A program made the position numbers and the translations under genes. 64,000 nt of DNA from Lycocorax pyrrhopterus obiensis (taxonomy: Eukaryota; Chordata; Aves; Passeriformes; Paradisaeidae), in assembly GCA_014706295.1 (NCBI GenBank), contig JACSVZ010000004.1, positions 6,565,465 through 6,629,464 of the forward strand, read 5' to 3'. The notes beneath the pieces are model-generated. The model had not been told where the DNA came from. It saw only the letters and a list, made by a program, of their open reading frames with translations, and made no database searches. Shown in pieces: positions 48,301-59,559 of this stretch. Within the stretch, counting starts at the first letter, position 1, and every line of letters begins with the position of its first letter.

Positions 48301-49024
48301 AAGAGATCAGGTTCCATTTAGAGGGATTTAGGTGGCAATAGCTTTTCTCTTTTATAATTTTTAAACTTTTTCCCCCCCTCCTTTTTGCTCACGGACGTTG
48401 GGATCGATGCATTGAAATCTGTTGGGATTCTGACACCTTAGCTGATTACAGAGCTTTATTTGTACTTTTGTGCTAACAGGATGCTCTCATGTACTAAACA
48501 AAATGAGCGTGGTAAACAAATTAGAAAACCTGGACAGGTTTGGTGGCATAAAGTGGAAAGCACTGTTTTCCCCACTCTCAAGTGTGCACTGCATTTGATA
48601 CTGTTTTGCTCTAAGTCTCTCAGTGTTGTATCCAAAATCCTCCTCCCCTTGCCCCCATGGCAAACAGCAGTGTTCCCAAAATCCACGTCTGAAATCCTGG
48701 CCTCAGTGAGGACAGTGGAGGTGCCAACTTCAGGTCAGCACAAAGGGATGTTGCTTGAGATGTGCCTGGTGAGACTGGACTGTCAGTCTGTCCAGCCCCA
48801 AATGCAGCTTTTGGTAATACTCAGTACCGAAGTGCTCAAGGGAAGACACAGACATTTTTTATTGCCCAAAGAGGATGTTTCTCTCCAACCTCCATCAGCC
48901 CATGGTTCATTTCTGTCACAAAGCATTAGGGGTTTCAGCCTTTCTGAGATACTTATCTTAATCCTAGCTGGGATGTCCTCATTATTCACATAAGCGTCTA
49001 AATTAAACTATTTTATATCATATT
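45379..49024. other. non-coding DNA, no gene seen
   Basis: GC-richer DNA around 45900-46250 is open on both strands for 99-107 codons, and a 177-codon plus-strand frame covers 48460-48993. Neither shows a domain, a repeat protein or convincing splice context. Conserved-looking AT-rich stretches lie at about 47100-47230 and 47880-48150. Confidence 0.45.
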
Positions 49025-49905
49025 AAGTCCTTAGCCAGAAGGAAATCTTGTGGCAATCAGTTCCATAGGTTAATTATGAACTGCGTAAAATAATATTTCC
49101 CTTATTGGTTTTTAAAGATGTTGTTTTTCAGCGTTGTTGCATTAGGAGCAGAGGACTCTAGGACCAGGCAATTGATGTTCTCTCTAACTTTCATTAACTC
49201 TCTCATGTCCCATTTTTATTTGTCTTCAATAAACTAAGCAGCCCCAATCTTCACAGTCCTTTCTTCTGTCACTAATCATTTTTGTTGCCCCTTGCTATTT
49301 CAGCTTTATGGTTTTTCTGGGTGAGTTGATTGTAGCTTGGTACAGCATTTCAGATACGCTGTCCAGTTATTCAGTGATGTGGTAATTTAGTATTAATTCC
49401 TATCCTGTTCTTTATGCAGCCCAACAACATATTTACTTTTTTTGACTGCTGCTCCCAATTCTTCAGCTTTTTCATTGAGTTGTCCAGAGTGGCACATGTT
49501 TTCTTCTCCCTCTCTTTTTCCCAAGTGGTTGGTTAATTTACAACCTAGCCTTGTGCATGAGTTTTGAAAATTATTCATTCAAATATGCATTACCTTGCAT
49601 TTATGAACAGTGGATTTCATCTGTCTTCATGCTGCGCATCTGTCTAGCTTTTCTAATCTTTTGTAATCACGAGTAACCTAAATATTTTTGCGCCCTGTGC
49701 AAATTTTGTCACCTTCCCCTCTCTTTGCCAGAACGCTAATGAATATATTAAACATCCCCAGTCCTAATACTGACTGCTGAAGCACTTCATGGTGAGCCTT
49801 TTAGCAAGCTAGCAATCAACAATTTATTTCTACCCTTTTGTTTCCGTCTCTGGCTGTCTTTGTTTAACATACAGATTTATTTTCGAAGCCTTGCTATTTC
49901 CAAGT
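49025..49905 (-). mobile_element. ancient CR1/L3-like LINE fragment, reverse-transcriptase fossil
   Basis: Read on the minus strand, the segment matches by memory the C-terminal part of the reverse transcriptase of old amniote CR1/L3-type non-LTR retrotransposons. In order, I see a degraded LFNIFI-like motif near 49730-49755; the block that normally reads KFADDTK near 49688-49710, here KFAQGAK; an AAVKK-containing block near 49445-49465; and a 3' portion whose complement reads like the ttccataggttaattatg stretch shared by these LINEs. Stops and frameshifts are numerous. The catalytic aspartate pair is lost, so the copy is dead. Both ends are approximate. The exact family (L3 or another old CR1 lineage) cannot be fixed by eye. 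Confidence 0.85.
49393..49578 (-). pseudogene. residual open segment of the LINE reverse transcriptase
   Basis: This 61-codon remnant lies inside the LINE fossil. Its C-terminal half (the AEELGAAVKK region and what follows) lines up with the conserved CAAAVKKANR-type block downstream of the catalytic domain in CR1/L3 reverse transcriptases. It is not a functional gene: the frame is broken on both sides and it lacks the catalytic core. Confidence 0.7.
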
Positions 49906-52900
49906 GTTCTGCTGAGAGCCCTCCCACAGGGTGTGGGAACAAATGCTTGACTCTGGCCTCGGATGTCCAGTGACACCCAGCACTGGTGCTCTAACACAGC
50001 GTTCACAGGTCTCTTAAGGTTGTGTCAGCTGTGGTGCAGAGGAGTGGACTTGATTAGGAAATAGAGGTGCAGGTACTGGCGGGTTTGGCAGCCTTGTTCA
50101 CATCCCCCCCAAATAAAAGGAGAGGAGACATGGATTTATGCAGCTCACTGAAAAAGAGACTTTTCCCCCTCACCTTCCCCAATTTAAAGCTTTCGAAACA
50201 GAGCTGCTGGCCAGCCAGGGTAAGTGGATATATAGCATGAGGCTCCGTGCAGTAAGACTGATGGTTTGCACTGAGGTTCCAGGAGCAAAAAGAAAAGCCA
50301 GTCCTGCTCCCAGAACTGTTATTTGAGTTCCCTTTCAGCCACTTGGTCACCACCTTTCACAAGAGGCATGGTGCTGCCTGCAGCTAATTGCAAAGTGTTT
50401 GGTGCTGCAAGGTGCATCATATGGTGATTGTTATCATCATCATCATCACCACCACCACCTCGGGCTGAGATCTGAATGTTGCTGGAACCTGGAAAACAAT
50501 GGTCAGGCCCTGCTTTGTTCTTCTCACAGGGCGTTAATGGCCTGGGTTTGGTTTTGTCATTATGCAGCACTTACCATAACTTTAATGGGCTGTAGTTTGT
50601 TCCAGTTATTGAAATTAATTCTCTTACGGCTCCTCTGTCAAACAGAGACACGTTCAGTTTGCGGGTGGAGAATTGGGGCAGGGAGAGGCTTTGGCTGCTC
50701 ACAGGAAAGGCTTGTGGCAGGCAGAGCAGCAGCTGGAATCCCTCTCTCCCAAGTGCTAGGGAGGACCTGCTTTTTAGTTTTGGTTTTCTCGGCAGGAATT
50801 CCAAGATTATCATGCTGGGCAAGCATGTGTCAGTTTTCATCGCTCCCATAGTTCCCGAGTCCCCGGCCATCAGCCCCTCTCCCTGCTCCCTTCCCTGTGT
50901 GGGCTCTGCTTTCTACCCTCACTCCATTGTGTGCTTGACTGGTGGCTCATACCTTAAAGCTGTTATTTTCGAGTTTTAATAATATTTTGCAACTCATTTC
51001 TTGTTTCTTAGCTGACAGCCATTCCAAAAGTAATCTTTGGCAGGTACTAATTTGGGTGATGACCACTTGATCTACATTTTTGGTGGGTAATTACTGAGTC
51101 AGAAGTGAGCAAATTTGATATCCCCTGACAGTCAGTGAGGCAGGCATTTTTACTACCCACTCATTAGAGATTCACTGGTAGTGAAATGCCCTGAATTTTT
51201 TTAGTTCTCCCAGACACAGGAAAAATCTGTCTGTTAAGTACCAGCAGTTACTACTTATGTTTATTTTGTCACACTTCCGTGGTCCAAAATGCACTGGCAC
51301 TTTGTACAACAGCTTCTTTTAAGGCAAGGTGCTTTGGTAGAGTGAAACCACCACGAGATCAAAATTCCTATGGCTTCTGAAGCTGGGCACAGTCCCGTGT
51401 CCTACGGCAAATCTCCTCCACAGAGATTTGTGTTGTTTCACAGCGATAAGTGAATCTCAGAAGATTTGGAGCCCTGATTTGGAAAGTTCACAAACTGATG
51501 CCAAGTCTCTCCAAACTGTAGGAGCCAGATTCCCTGGTTTGCTCTGGCAGCTTTGCCTCGCTCTGGTGATACAAAGCAGCCGCAAATCCCCTTGTGCTGC
51601 CCAGCGCAGTGAGGTTTGTGGTGCCTCACGTTGCCAGAGCACACCAGTGAGCCTTGCCCTCCGAATTGCCTGTGTACATGGAATTGGGCTGGATGTCTCC
51701 TGAGAAAAGGGGCCAGTCTGAGATTATCAGCACAGCTTGCTTCCTTGCATTACTTTGGCACCAGGCTCTGCTTCCCGTAAGACCTTGTGCAAAAGCGAGC
51801 AAAAAGAAAACATAATGTGGGAAGAAATAGCCAGACTTCTTTTCAAATGTCAGAGAGATTCAGATTTATTTTGAGTTCTAGAAGAAATGTGGGAAAGGGA
51901 TATTTGCCAGATTCTTGGCCTCCCCATCTGGCTTCTATGAACTACCTTTTTATTCCTTCTTTCCCCGTAAGTTTTCCCAAATCACGGAGCTCAAGTCCCC
52001 ACAGCAACTCCCCCAAGAACCAGCTTAAGTAGACTGAGAATCTAAATAAAACCTGATCGTTGTTTTTGAACCAAGAAGCAGCTGGTACAGTGCCTAGTTT
52101 TCCCATTTTGCTTCCAAAATATCTAAAGATATCCAAGTTATTTTGAACGTGACAAGGTACCTGAACCAGTACTTTTCCTGGAACACTCAAAGCCTTCTCT
52201 GCCTCCGTCCTTCACATCTCATTCCACAGTGAGCCCTTCTGTGTTTGTACATCATCGTTCTCTTGGACTTTTTCCTGCCTCCTTGTTCGCACTCAGCTCT
52301 CCATCCCTTTTGGTTATCCCTTGGCACGTAGAGTCAGCCTCCCTCAGCTGTGCTTACAGGATCGTTGTTTTGGTGACAGCACCGAGGGCGGTTTTGTTGG
52401 TGTTTAGTGTGTGGCTCTTCAGGTTTCTTTTGAGCAATATTGATTAAATACATTTAATCTCTTAATGTGGTTTAAATACGTAGGGTGTGTTGTGCAGTCC
52501 CTCCACAGAGAGGACAGAAAACCAGTCCCCAAGAATTCCATCAGAATTCATTAGGGTTTTGATGAATTGCAACTGCTAAGAAATTGTCTCCCAGGACTTG
52601 GAAATTAGTCAGTACCGAACAGTACAGATGTCAAATCACCTAAAGAGAATAAACCTGAAAAATACTGTCTGAGAGAATTGTCTGTGCCACAAGTCTGCAG
52701 AAATGGTTTAAAAAGGAAAAGAGAAGGGAAAAGAAAATCCCTTCAAGAAGGGGTTGGGCATCCCAGAGATGTGGCTTTACTTTCTTGTTCTTCTGAAGTG
52801 CTTTCCAAGGAGGGTGTGTGCATACAAAATTAGCGGGGAGAATATCGATTTTAGTCTCTGAATTTGATTTCAAGGTTTGGATTGATTCAGTCTAAATACA

Positions 52901-53448
52901 TTGAGTTTGAAAGAGATCCAGCCATTTATTTCTAAGTGGCATTTAAAATAAATATTGCTCTCTATTAATCTAGTGAATAGTATTGTAAGTGCCACAGTTT
53001 ATGCTTATTACACTTACTGAACAGGCTCCAGTATCTCCTATAGAATGAATGGTGGAAATAGGAAAGAATTCTTTTGGTTCTTCAAAACTTGTATCAATCA
53101 CTTCCTACACTGAACATGAGGTCAGTATTGGAGGAAAACCATGCACAAATCTATAACATTGGCAATGTGATTATCTTTTCAGTTGTGAAAACTATATGTG
53201 TATCCTTTGTTTTCTGATGGAAGCAAGTATCTAAGTATCCTCCTATGTGGAGCGGGGCAGAGACGTTGTTTGGAAAGTGCAGTTCTGGAGATTGCTGGAG
53301 CACGTGGTGCTTAAAGGTGCTTGAGGTGGTGGGATTGGGCATGGATAACAGCCATTAAAGACTTTAGCAGCAACCTGGTGTGGTTTTTGGTGTTAGTCTG
53401 TTACTCTGAAGCTTTGAGGGTGCTTGGATGGGAGGTTTTGCTTTGATT
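49906..53448. other. non-coding DNA, no gene seen
   Basis: No gene is supported. A 150-codon plus-strand frame at 50399-50851 reads through the (ATC)n/(ACC)n triplet array, giving a histidine run, and has no domain. GC-richer patches occur at 50640-50950 and 51430-51700. Confidence 0.5.
50433..50459. repeat. compound triplet microsatellite (ATC)n(ACC)n
   Basis: Five atc triplets run directly into four acc triplets in the same phase, giving a 27-base array. Phase identity suggests that one unit arose from the other by a T-to-C change followed by slippage. Confidence 0.9.
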
Positions 53449-53468
53449 CCCCCCCCCCCCCCCCCCCC
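53449..53468. repeat. C(20) homopolymer
   Basis: An uninterrupted run of 20 C is followed by aagg. It has the same strand and almost the same length as the C run at 43404. No mobile-element body is recognised next to it. Confidence 0.9.
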
Positions 53469-54460
53469 AAGGCAGGAGCCACTGCCTGTTTGCATTTGGG
53501 ATTTTGCTAAAATTGGATTTTGAACCCCAAATTCAAGCTTTGATTTAGAACGCTGATGTTGCCAATCACAGAAATAATTGCCAAAGTAAAACTGATCCAG
53601 AATTAATTTTGGATCCTGGCCACTGTAGAATTCTACAGGTTCTTACATCTGCTTCAGATCCATCGGGAAACTGCTCTTGATGCTATAGGTTTTTTTGTTA
53701 GGGAAAAAGAGGGATGAGAAATAAAAGTGTGTAAAAGGAAAAACAAAGGGAAAAGGTGTGGAATAACAACAACATCTGGGTATTCTTTGTGGACTGGAAG
53801 ATGTGTTTCCTCATTGATACTTGGGAGAGAGGAGTTATTCTGGGGGTAGTGAGAATTTCCCATCAGGAAAACCTCTGCTAAACTCATCCTTTTTGCAGTT
53901 TGGGAGGTGATGTTTTCTCACTGTATCTTCCCATGCTTCAGCACCTCCTGGTTTAGGGAGAGGACCACTCAAGTAATGTGGTGTTTCTGACCCTGCCAGA
54001 GTAAGAAAGTCCTGAAGAACTCACTCCTGAAAGGTTACCTGAAAGGAACTCAGCCTTTTTTGGGGTTCATCCAACTTGCTGAAAGATTTAAATCTGATTA
54101 ATGGTGCATCTAATAATGGTGCATAGAAGAACCTAATCTCTTGTTGTGTCTATACGATGCAAAGGGAGAAGGAACCTTAAAAAGCAAGGGTATATCACGT
54201 GTCACTCTTCTGCCTTTATTTGCTGTGATTCTAATTCAATTTACTTACTAAACAAAAGAGATGAAAAGGTTTCTCAAACAATACTTTCATATAACCCAGT
54301 CTCTTAAGTTGTACTGTGAAATTTCCATGGTTTTGTATTTAGCTTTCCTACATTTATCTTTACTAGAATAACTCTAAACCATTCCACCCTAAAAGCTGTA
54401 ATTTCATTATGTTATCCTTTTCCCCTTCCCCTCTTTGTTCCCTTGTACGGTTATCCGGTG
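53469..54460. other. non-coding DNA, no gene seen
   Basis: Ordinary AT-rich sequence with short degenerate reading frames. No repeat or motif cluster is recognised. Confidence 0.5.
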
Positions 54461-54545
54461 TTCAGGAAAGCATTTAAACACTCATTTGATTCCACGAAGT
54501 CAATGAGACTCAAACATGTGCTTAAGTGCCTGCTGAATTAGGGCC
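54461..54545. mobile_element. relic of an ancient palindromic (MITE-like) amniote repeat
   Basis: The two ends are imperfect inverted repeats: ttcaggaaagcatttaa at the left and cttaagtgcctgctgaa at the right. They flank a centre containing gaagtcaatgagac. This recalls a family of palindromic repeats common in turtles and crocodilians, in which acttaagcac-type arms surround a cattgacttcaatg-type core and the element ends in cggggcc; here the right end reads tagggcc. Such elements are thought to be non-autonomous DNA transposons. I cannot name the family with certainty. Confidence 0.5.
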
Positions 54546-55110
54546 CTGATTTACATCACAGATCCATCACCCTCCCTGAGGCTCATCACTGGCAGCTCTC
54601 ACAAACTTTGTCACTCATCCTCCGCTGCCTGCAGAACCTGGAGAGGTTCCTCCCTCCTGCTGTCCCACCCTCAGGGGAGGGCCCAAACCGGGTCCTACAG
54701 CTTTTCCCGCATTTAAACAAGTTCCAGGAAGATTATTGGAAGCTCTCAGCCAGGTTACGGAACCCATAAAAGTACGAATGATTTACAAATATTTAACAAG
54801 GAAAAAACTAATTATGTGGCTCCTGTCACAATGGGGGCAGGCTCAGAAATGGTATAATCAATATGGGAATGTTAGCTGTAATGCAGTCTGTCAGCTTTTT
54901 AACCAACCAGAAAACTCCAGCGAGTCTATAAACAGGATTGACCCTCTCTCTGCTGAATCCTGGCTGTGCCAGCAATATTTTCTTCTCATTATGTTTCATA
55001 TTAGCAGTTGTCTGTCATGGGGTCTTCTGAACACTCTTACTAAAGAAGCATCTATCCTGCAACTGAGTGAGCTTATCTCCAAGTATGGGAGCTAGGAAGG
55101 AACTAGCAAA
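54546..55110. promoter_or_regulatory. candidate conserved non-coding element
   Basis: Following the palindromic relic, about 54720-55100 is complex AT-rich sequence (attattgg, actaattatg, gtataatcaatatg). It is open on the plus strand for 119 codons (54736-55095), but the peptide lacks any domain. Long open frames through constrained AT-rich non-coding elements are common. I prefer a regulatory reading, and a lost exon is possible but unsupported. Confidence 0.25.
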
Positions 55111-58100
55111 ACCAGAATTTTAACCAATTCCCAGAAAGCCAAATCCGTTTTAGACCCCAGGTGAGTCTTAACAGGTTCATGGGGACCTGACATGTGCTGC
55201 TATGGCTATGAAAAATCACCCGCGGTTAAGGTGAAGGATATGTTCGATATTTTGTTAGACAAGGTTTGTGTTTCACCTTTGCGCTTCTGCTACCTGCTAG
55301 CTAGGATTATTTTGGCTGTATATTTATATCACTACATGTTTATATATAATATATATTCTATTTTGGGCTAGTCATCTCTGAAGGGGAGTAGATTTCCTTC
55401 AAAAGGGTCTGCCAGCAGCAGCCTGGTGGTGTTGGGTGTCGTGGCTCCTGGGTGCACAGAAGATGGAAGTTTGAACCCTTTCTGCCCGACAGAAACTACT
55501 GAAATCTGACTACACCACATAGTGCAGGAAATTGTTTTCTTATGAGGTGCATATGTTTTAAAAGAAGCAACATTGCCATGTATTTTACATGGGTTATTAA
55601 ATAACTGTATAAATTTAATGATTCAGATGTTTTGCATTATAACCTGGCATCTCAGGAGGCATGAAAATAGCACAGTAGGAAAATGTCATTGCATACTTCA
55701 TAGGCAGAGCTGTTAACAAATGGAAATCCTTTTATAACTATAGAAGAGATCCATCTTTAGTCCCCTGCCTGTCTCAACCTTCCACTGGTCTTCTGATGTG
55801 AATAAACTGTGACTAACGTGCAATAGTAACAAGGCTCTTGGAACTGCCAGAAATCTTTACTTACTTAGAGAAAGAAAATATCTCTAGTTTGCAATTATTA
55901 TCAGTGCATGAAAATGGCAAGAACCCTGTTTTGGCATTCACCTCAGGGAGTAGAGGGAGCAGATCACCATCATCTGATCTCTTGAAAAATGGATACTTTC
56001 TAACCTGGAAGTTTAAGCACAGATCATCAATATTTCTGTACATAAAGTGCTGGGTGGGTATTGCTCCCCTTGATTTGTTGTTTGTTAGACTAGTTTTGGT
56101 TGGTTACAGCATTATACATTGTAGGAACTTTATTTATTGCCACTGTCACAACAAAGCAAAGCTGCTATTATGTTATAACAAACTAAAGCTACATTTCTAA
56201 AACACCACATCTACCCAAACTACAGTGCTGTAACACCTAATTTACAGTTTATTCCAATCGCCTGGACACTGGAAATGTAAAATAATAATAAAGAAAAGGT
56301 TTCATTGGCTCATCCCAGCAGAAGTCCATTCTGGTGTGGCTGTTCATCATGCAGGAAGGCAAGAAAAATATATTGTGTGGGGTGTTTTTGTAGGGTAAGT
56401 GCACAAAGGCACAAGTATTGGTGCAGTCAAGTGCCCTGCAAAGCCCCTGGCCGGACAGTGGCTCACCAGGGTCTGCTGGGGTGGAAAGAACTGCACATAA
56501 ACACAGCTCCGTGTGCCACAACATGCAGGGACAGGGCCTGTGGAAGGATGAACCCTAGGAAAAGACTGGAGGGATGAAATGAGTGCTGAGAGTGCATCTG
56601 GAGGTACTCTCCACTCTGGTCTTCTTTTCTAGTGCTAAAGCACAGCATCCCAGCAGGAAACTGGTGGCAGCTGGAGGTGTTGAGTAGGTTGTTTCACTGG
56701 GGTGTTACTGGTGAATCTTGGTCCGGGGTGCAGCTGCTGCTGTCCCATTTTACCATGGTGTTTTTCCATGCTCCTGCACTTTGGGTTGATCTTGTAGCAT
56801 TCACAGGCATTTGAAAGGGAGCTCCTGGACAATGTGTTTTGGTGTGGTAGAATGTTGGTCTGTGTCTGGAAGAGTTGGCAAGAGGAGCTTGACAAATAAT
56901 TTGCAGTTAATAGCTTACTTGATTTTTTTTTCCCCTTTTACTTTTTGGCAGATAGTTCTGCAGACTCATAAATTTGCTGTAAATAACTCCTAAGAGCAGG
57001 AAGCACTACAGCAGTTCTTGAAAAAGTCAGAGTAGCAAAAGAATGTGACAAATTCAGTAGCTGAGCCATCAGGATACAGAGAGCAGGTATCAAGCTGTGC
57101 CATATGTACAGTCACGGTTGGCTTGGAAAGTCTCCTCTCGTAAAACCAAATTGTTCCACTAGGAAGTGAAGCCAGGAGCCTTTTGCCTACAAAATTAAAT
57201 TGTTCTTTTTTTTTTTCCAAACCAATTGCTTTTTTTTTTGTTTTGTTTAATGAAACACCAGGCAGAATCTCATTTTTCTCCTCCAGCTCTACCTGTCTTT
57301 TTCCTCTTATTTCACCCCTCCCCTGCCCACCTTCTACCTCAGGGCAAATGGAAAATCTCATCTTCTTTTTAGGCTATTTATCTTCTCCTTCCCAAAACAG
57401 TTTCCTCCAACCCTCACTGACTTCTGCCAATATGGAGTTGGACAAGTAAAGAGAAATGGCCGGGGGACCTGGAGGGAGGCTGAGGACTGGAACAGTAACC
57501 AGGTTGTTCCCTGACTGACAGAGTCGAGTCCAGCTGAACCTTGCTCTGGGAGAGGCAGCTCAGGCAGGGAAAGATGAGATCCTTCATTTCCCCGAGATTA
57601 TGCATTCAGATTGATGACTAAAGTAAGGAGATGGGCCTGTTTATTGTAAAGCAGCAGAAATTGAGGAGTCATCCATACATAAAACTCCCTTCTTTCTTAC
57701 AAATCTGGACCTCTCAGAGCCTGAAGGTGGCTCATATTCGGACATTTCCCCCTTCAACATCATTCTCCTGGGCACTGGAGTCTCCAGGTCTGTGGAAGGC
57801 AGTCTTGATAGTGAGGATTTGGTGGCTTTGCTTGGTCTTAATACACAGTTTGGATCGCTCAGAAGTGGTGAGGATCCCATCACCTGCTACTGTAGAGGTA
57901 TTTTGCTAATGGCAAAATCTCAGACCCAATTCTGGAAGGCTCCTGCTGTGCAGGTGTCCCTCAGAAAGAATTAAACAATCTCACCAGCTTCAAGGATAAC
58001 AAGACAAGATCTTTCTATTGTTTTCTGCACAATTATGGTTGAATGGTATAATACAGTCTCATTATGTCCCTTATGATGAGAGTGTCTTCCCTGGCATGCA

Positions 58101-58462
58101 CTTTGTTTAGAAGACTGTAAGCGAAGTGAATTTGGTTTAGGTGTGTTTAGGTGTGTTGCTGTTGAACATGCATTCAGCAGCTTCAATCCTGAGAATTTTG
58201 ACTGCCAAGTATATAAACTAGAGAGATCTGGCCTTAGAGTCAGACACAAGCTCAGTGCCGAGTAAGGATCTGTAAAAAATCAACACAACTCTTATCTCCT
58301 ATCCTTAATAGAAGGAAAAATCACCAAAGGCAATGTGGGCCACTTGTCCTCTGGGGCATATTCCCTGTACACCTGGTGGTACCAGAGCTTCAGGGGTTTG
58401 ACCAGGTAATGAAATCCTTCTGGAAATCAGAAGGAGGGAATCTCTGGCTTTGATGTTCCTTT
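55111..58462. other. non-coding DNA, no gene seen
   Basis: No gene is supported. An alternating ta-rich segment lies at about 55315-55360. GC-richer sequence at 56300-56800 and T-rich runs near 57205-57250 are present. Frames up to 123 codons on either strand show no domain. Confidence 0.5.
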
Positions 58463-58600
58463 TTCTGATTAGCTCAGTTGGTTAGAGCAGGTTCTCGTAA
58501 TGCCAAGTTGCAAGTTCTGTCCCAGTCTGGGCTATTTGCTTAAGAGCTGGACGTGATGATCCTGTGGGTCCCTCCCAGCTCAGGATACTCTGTGATTCTC
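58463..58600 (+). mobile_element. TguSINE1-like SINE (tRNA-Ile head, CR1-type tail)
   Basis: The 5' part is tRNA-derived: an A box tagctcagttgg at 58470-58481 followed by ttagagc, then a degenerate B box near 58512-58523 (agttctgtccc in place of ggttcgatccc). The 3' part (about 58549-58600) resembles the end of a CR1 LINE, with gatgatcctgtgggtccctcc, then caggatactctgtgattct, the 8-bp terminal repeat type of CR1. This head-plus-tail design is that of TguSINE1 from songbirds, which is mobilised by CR1 machinery. CR1-type insertions generally leave no clear target-site duplication, and I see none. The degraded B box suggests it is no longer transcribed from its own promoter. Confidence 0.88.
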
Positions 58601-59559
58601 TCAGGTGTCTGCAAACACTCCACATTCATTCTGGTGCCACGCTGGGTGCACTGGAGAACATACTCAAGGGGGCAGCCCTTCCCCACACAAATGTGCCATG
58701 GGGGGACTGTTCCTAGGGCAGCAGCAGGTTTGGGAAGGGGAAGCTGGCAGAGGTCAAAGTGGAAGGTTGTTTCTCAGTGGAAGTTGCTTAACCGGAAGAG
58801 AGGAGGAGAATCAGGGTCACACATACACACAAGAATAGTCTAGGCAAGTGCAAACCAAGGTTTGTAGGTAGTTTGGTGGAAGTTGGGGTTGGTCTGCTCT
58901 GACCACGTGAGGGTGCAGGCTGGAATGCCTTTTTCCACTCTCCAACGTATTTAATGGTGCTGGGAACCAAAAGTGAGTCACTTGCAGAGGCAGAACCCGG
59001 TAAGGAATGTTTCCACTTTGCGTAGCCTGCCATGAAGGGGTTCCGGCATCCTGACCTGTGCATTAACTGCATTCCTGCCTGTGGGTGCACTGTCAATGAG
59101 CAGCCTGTCTGGCACTTGGGCTTACCCTGCCCCTCACGTGTGGTCACTCAAATCGGTGACCAGCAGCCTCCAGGCACGCGGCAGTGAGTCCTCTATCTAC
59201 TCACTGTGTCTTGGAGCAGGCAGAGAAAAAAAGCAGAAATATTCATAATTGCCAAAAGCCATCAAGGAAAATAGATAAGTGGATGCATCATCATTTTAAA
59301 CATATAAACTGATAGCCACAACCCCTCAAATTATTATGGTCTTTGGATGGTGCAAGGAAAGAAAACACAGCAGTGCTGCAGTGGGGTCTGTGCTCTGCCC
59401 CCAGAGGACCTGGCAGGCAGGAGAACAACGTGCTGCTGTCCATCTCCCCAGCCTGGCAGCTCCCTTTGTTACTGCCACGGGAATGCTGCTCTTCATGGAG
59501 TGTTGGCTCATCTGTGTTTTCACCATGCAAATCAAAGTAAAGCCATTTCCCTCTGCCTT
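58601..59559. other. non-coding DNA, no gene seen
   Basis: This GC-richer sequence has frames of 60-119 codons open on several frames of both strands (58605-59147 and 59291-59658), a pattern expected from composition. No domain, repeat or convincing splice pair is recognised. Confidence 0.5.

Noticed and set aside
50399..50851. 150-codon frame with a histidine run
   Set aside because: The histidines come from the (ATC)n(ACC)n microsatellite; no other protein feature.
54736..55095. 119-codon plus-strand frame
   Set aside because: Looked at as a possible lost exon, but no domain or splice context was found.
58463..58535. Possible functional tRNA gene
   Set aside because: Only the A-box half is good; the B box is degenerate, the acceptor stem does not pair, and the sequence continues into a CR1 tail, so it is a SINE head.
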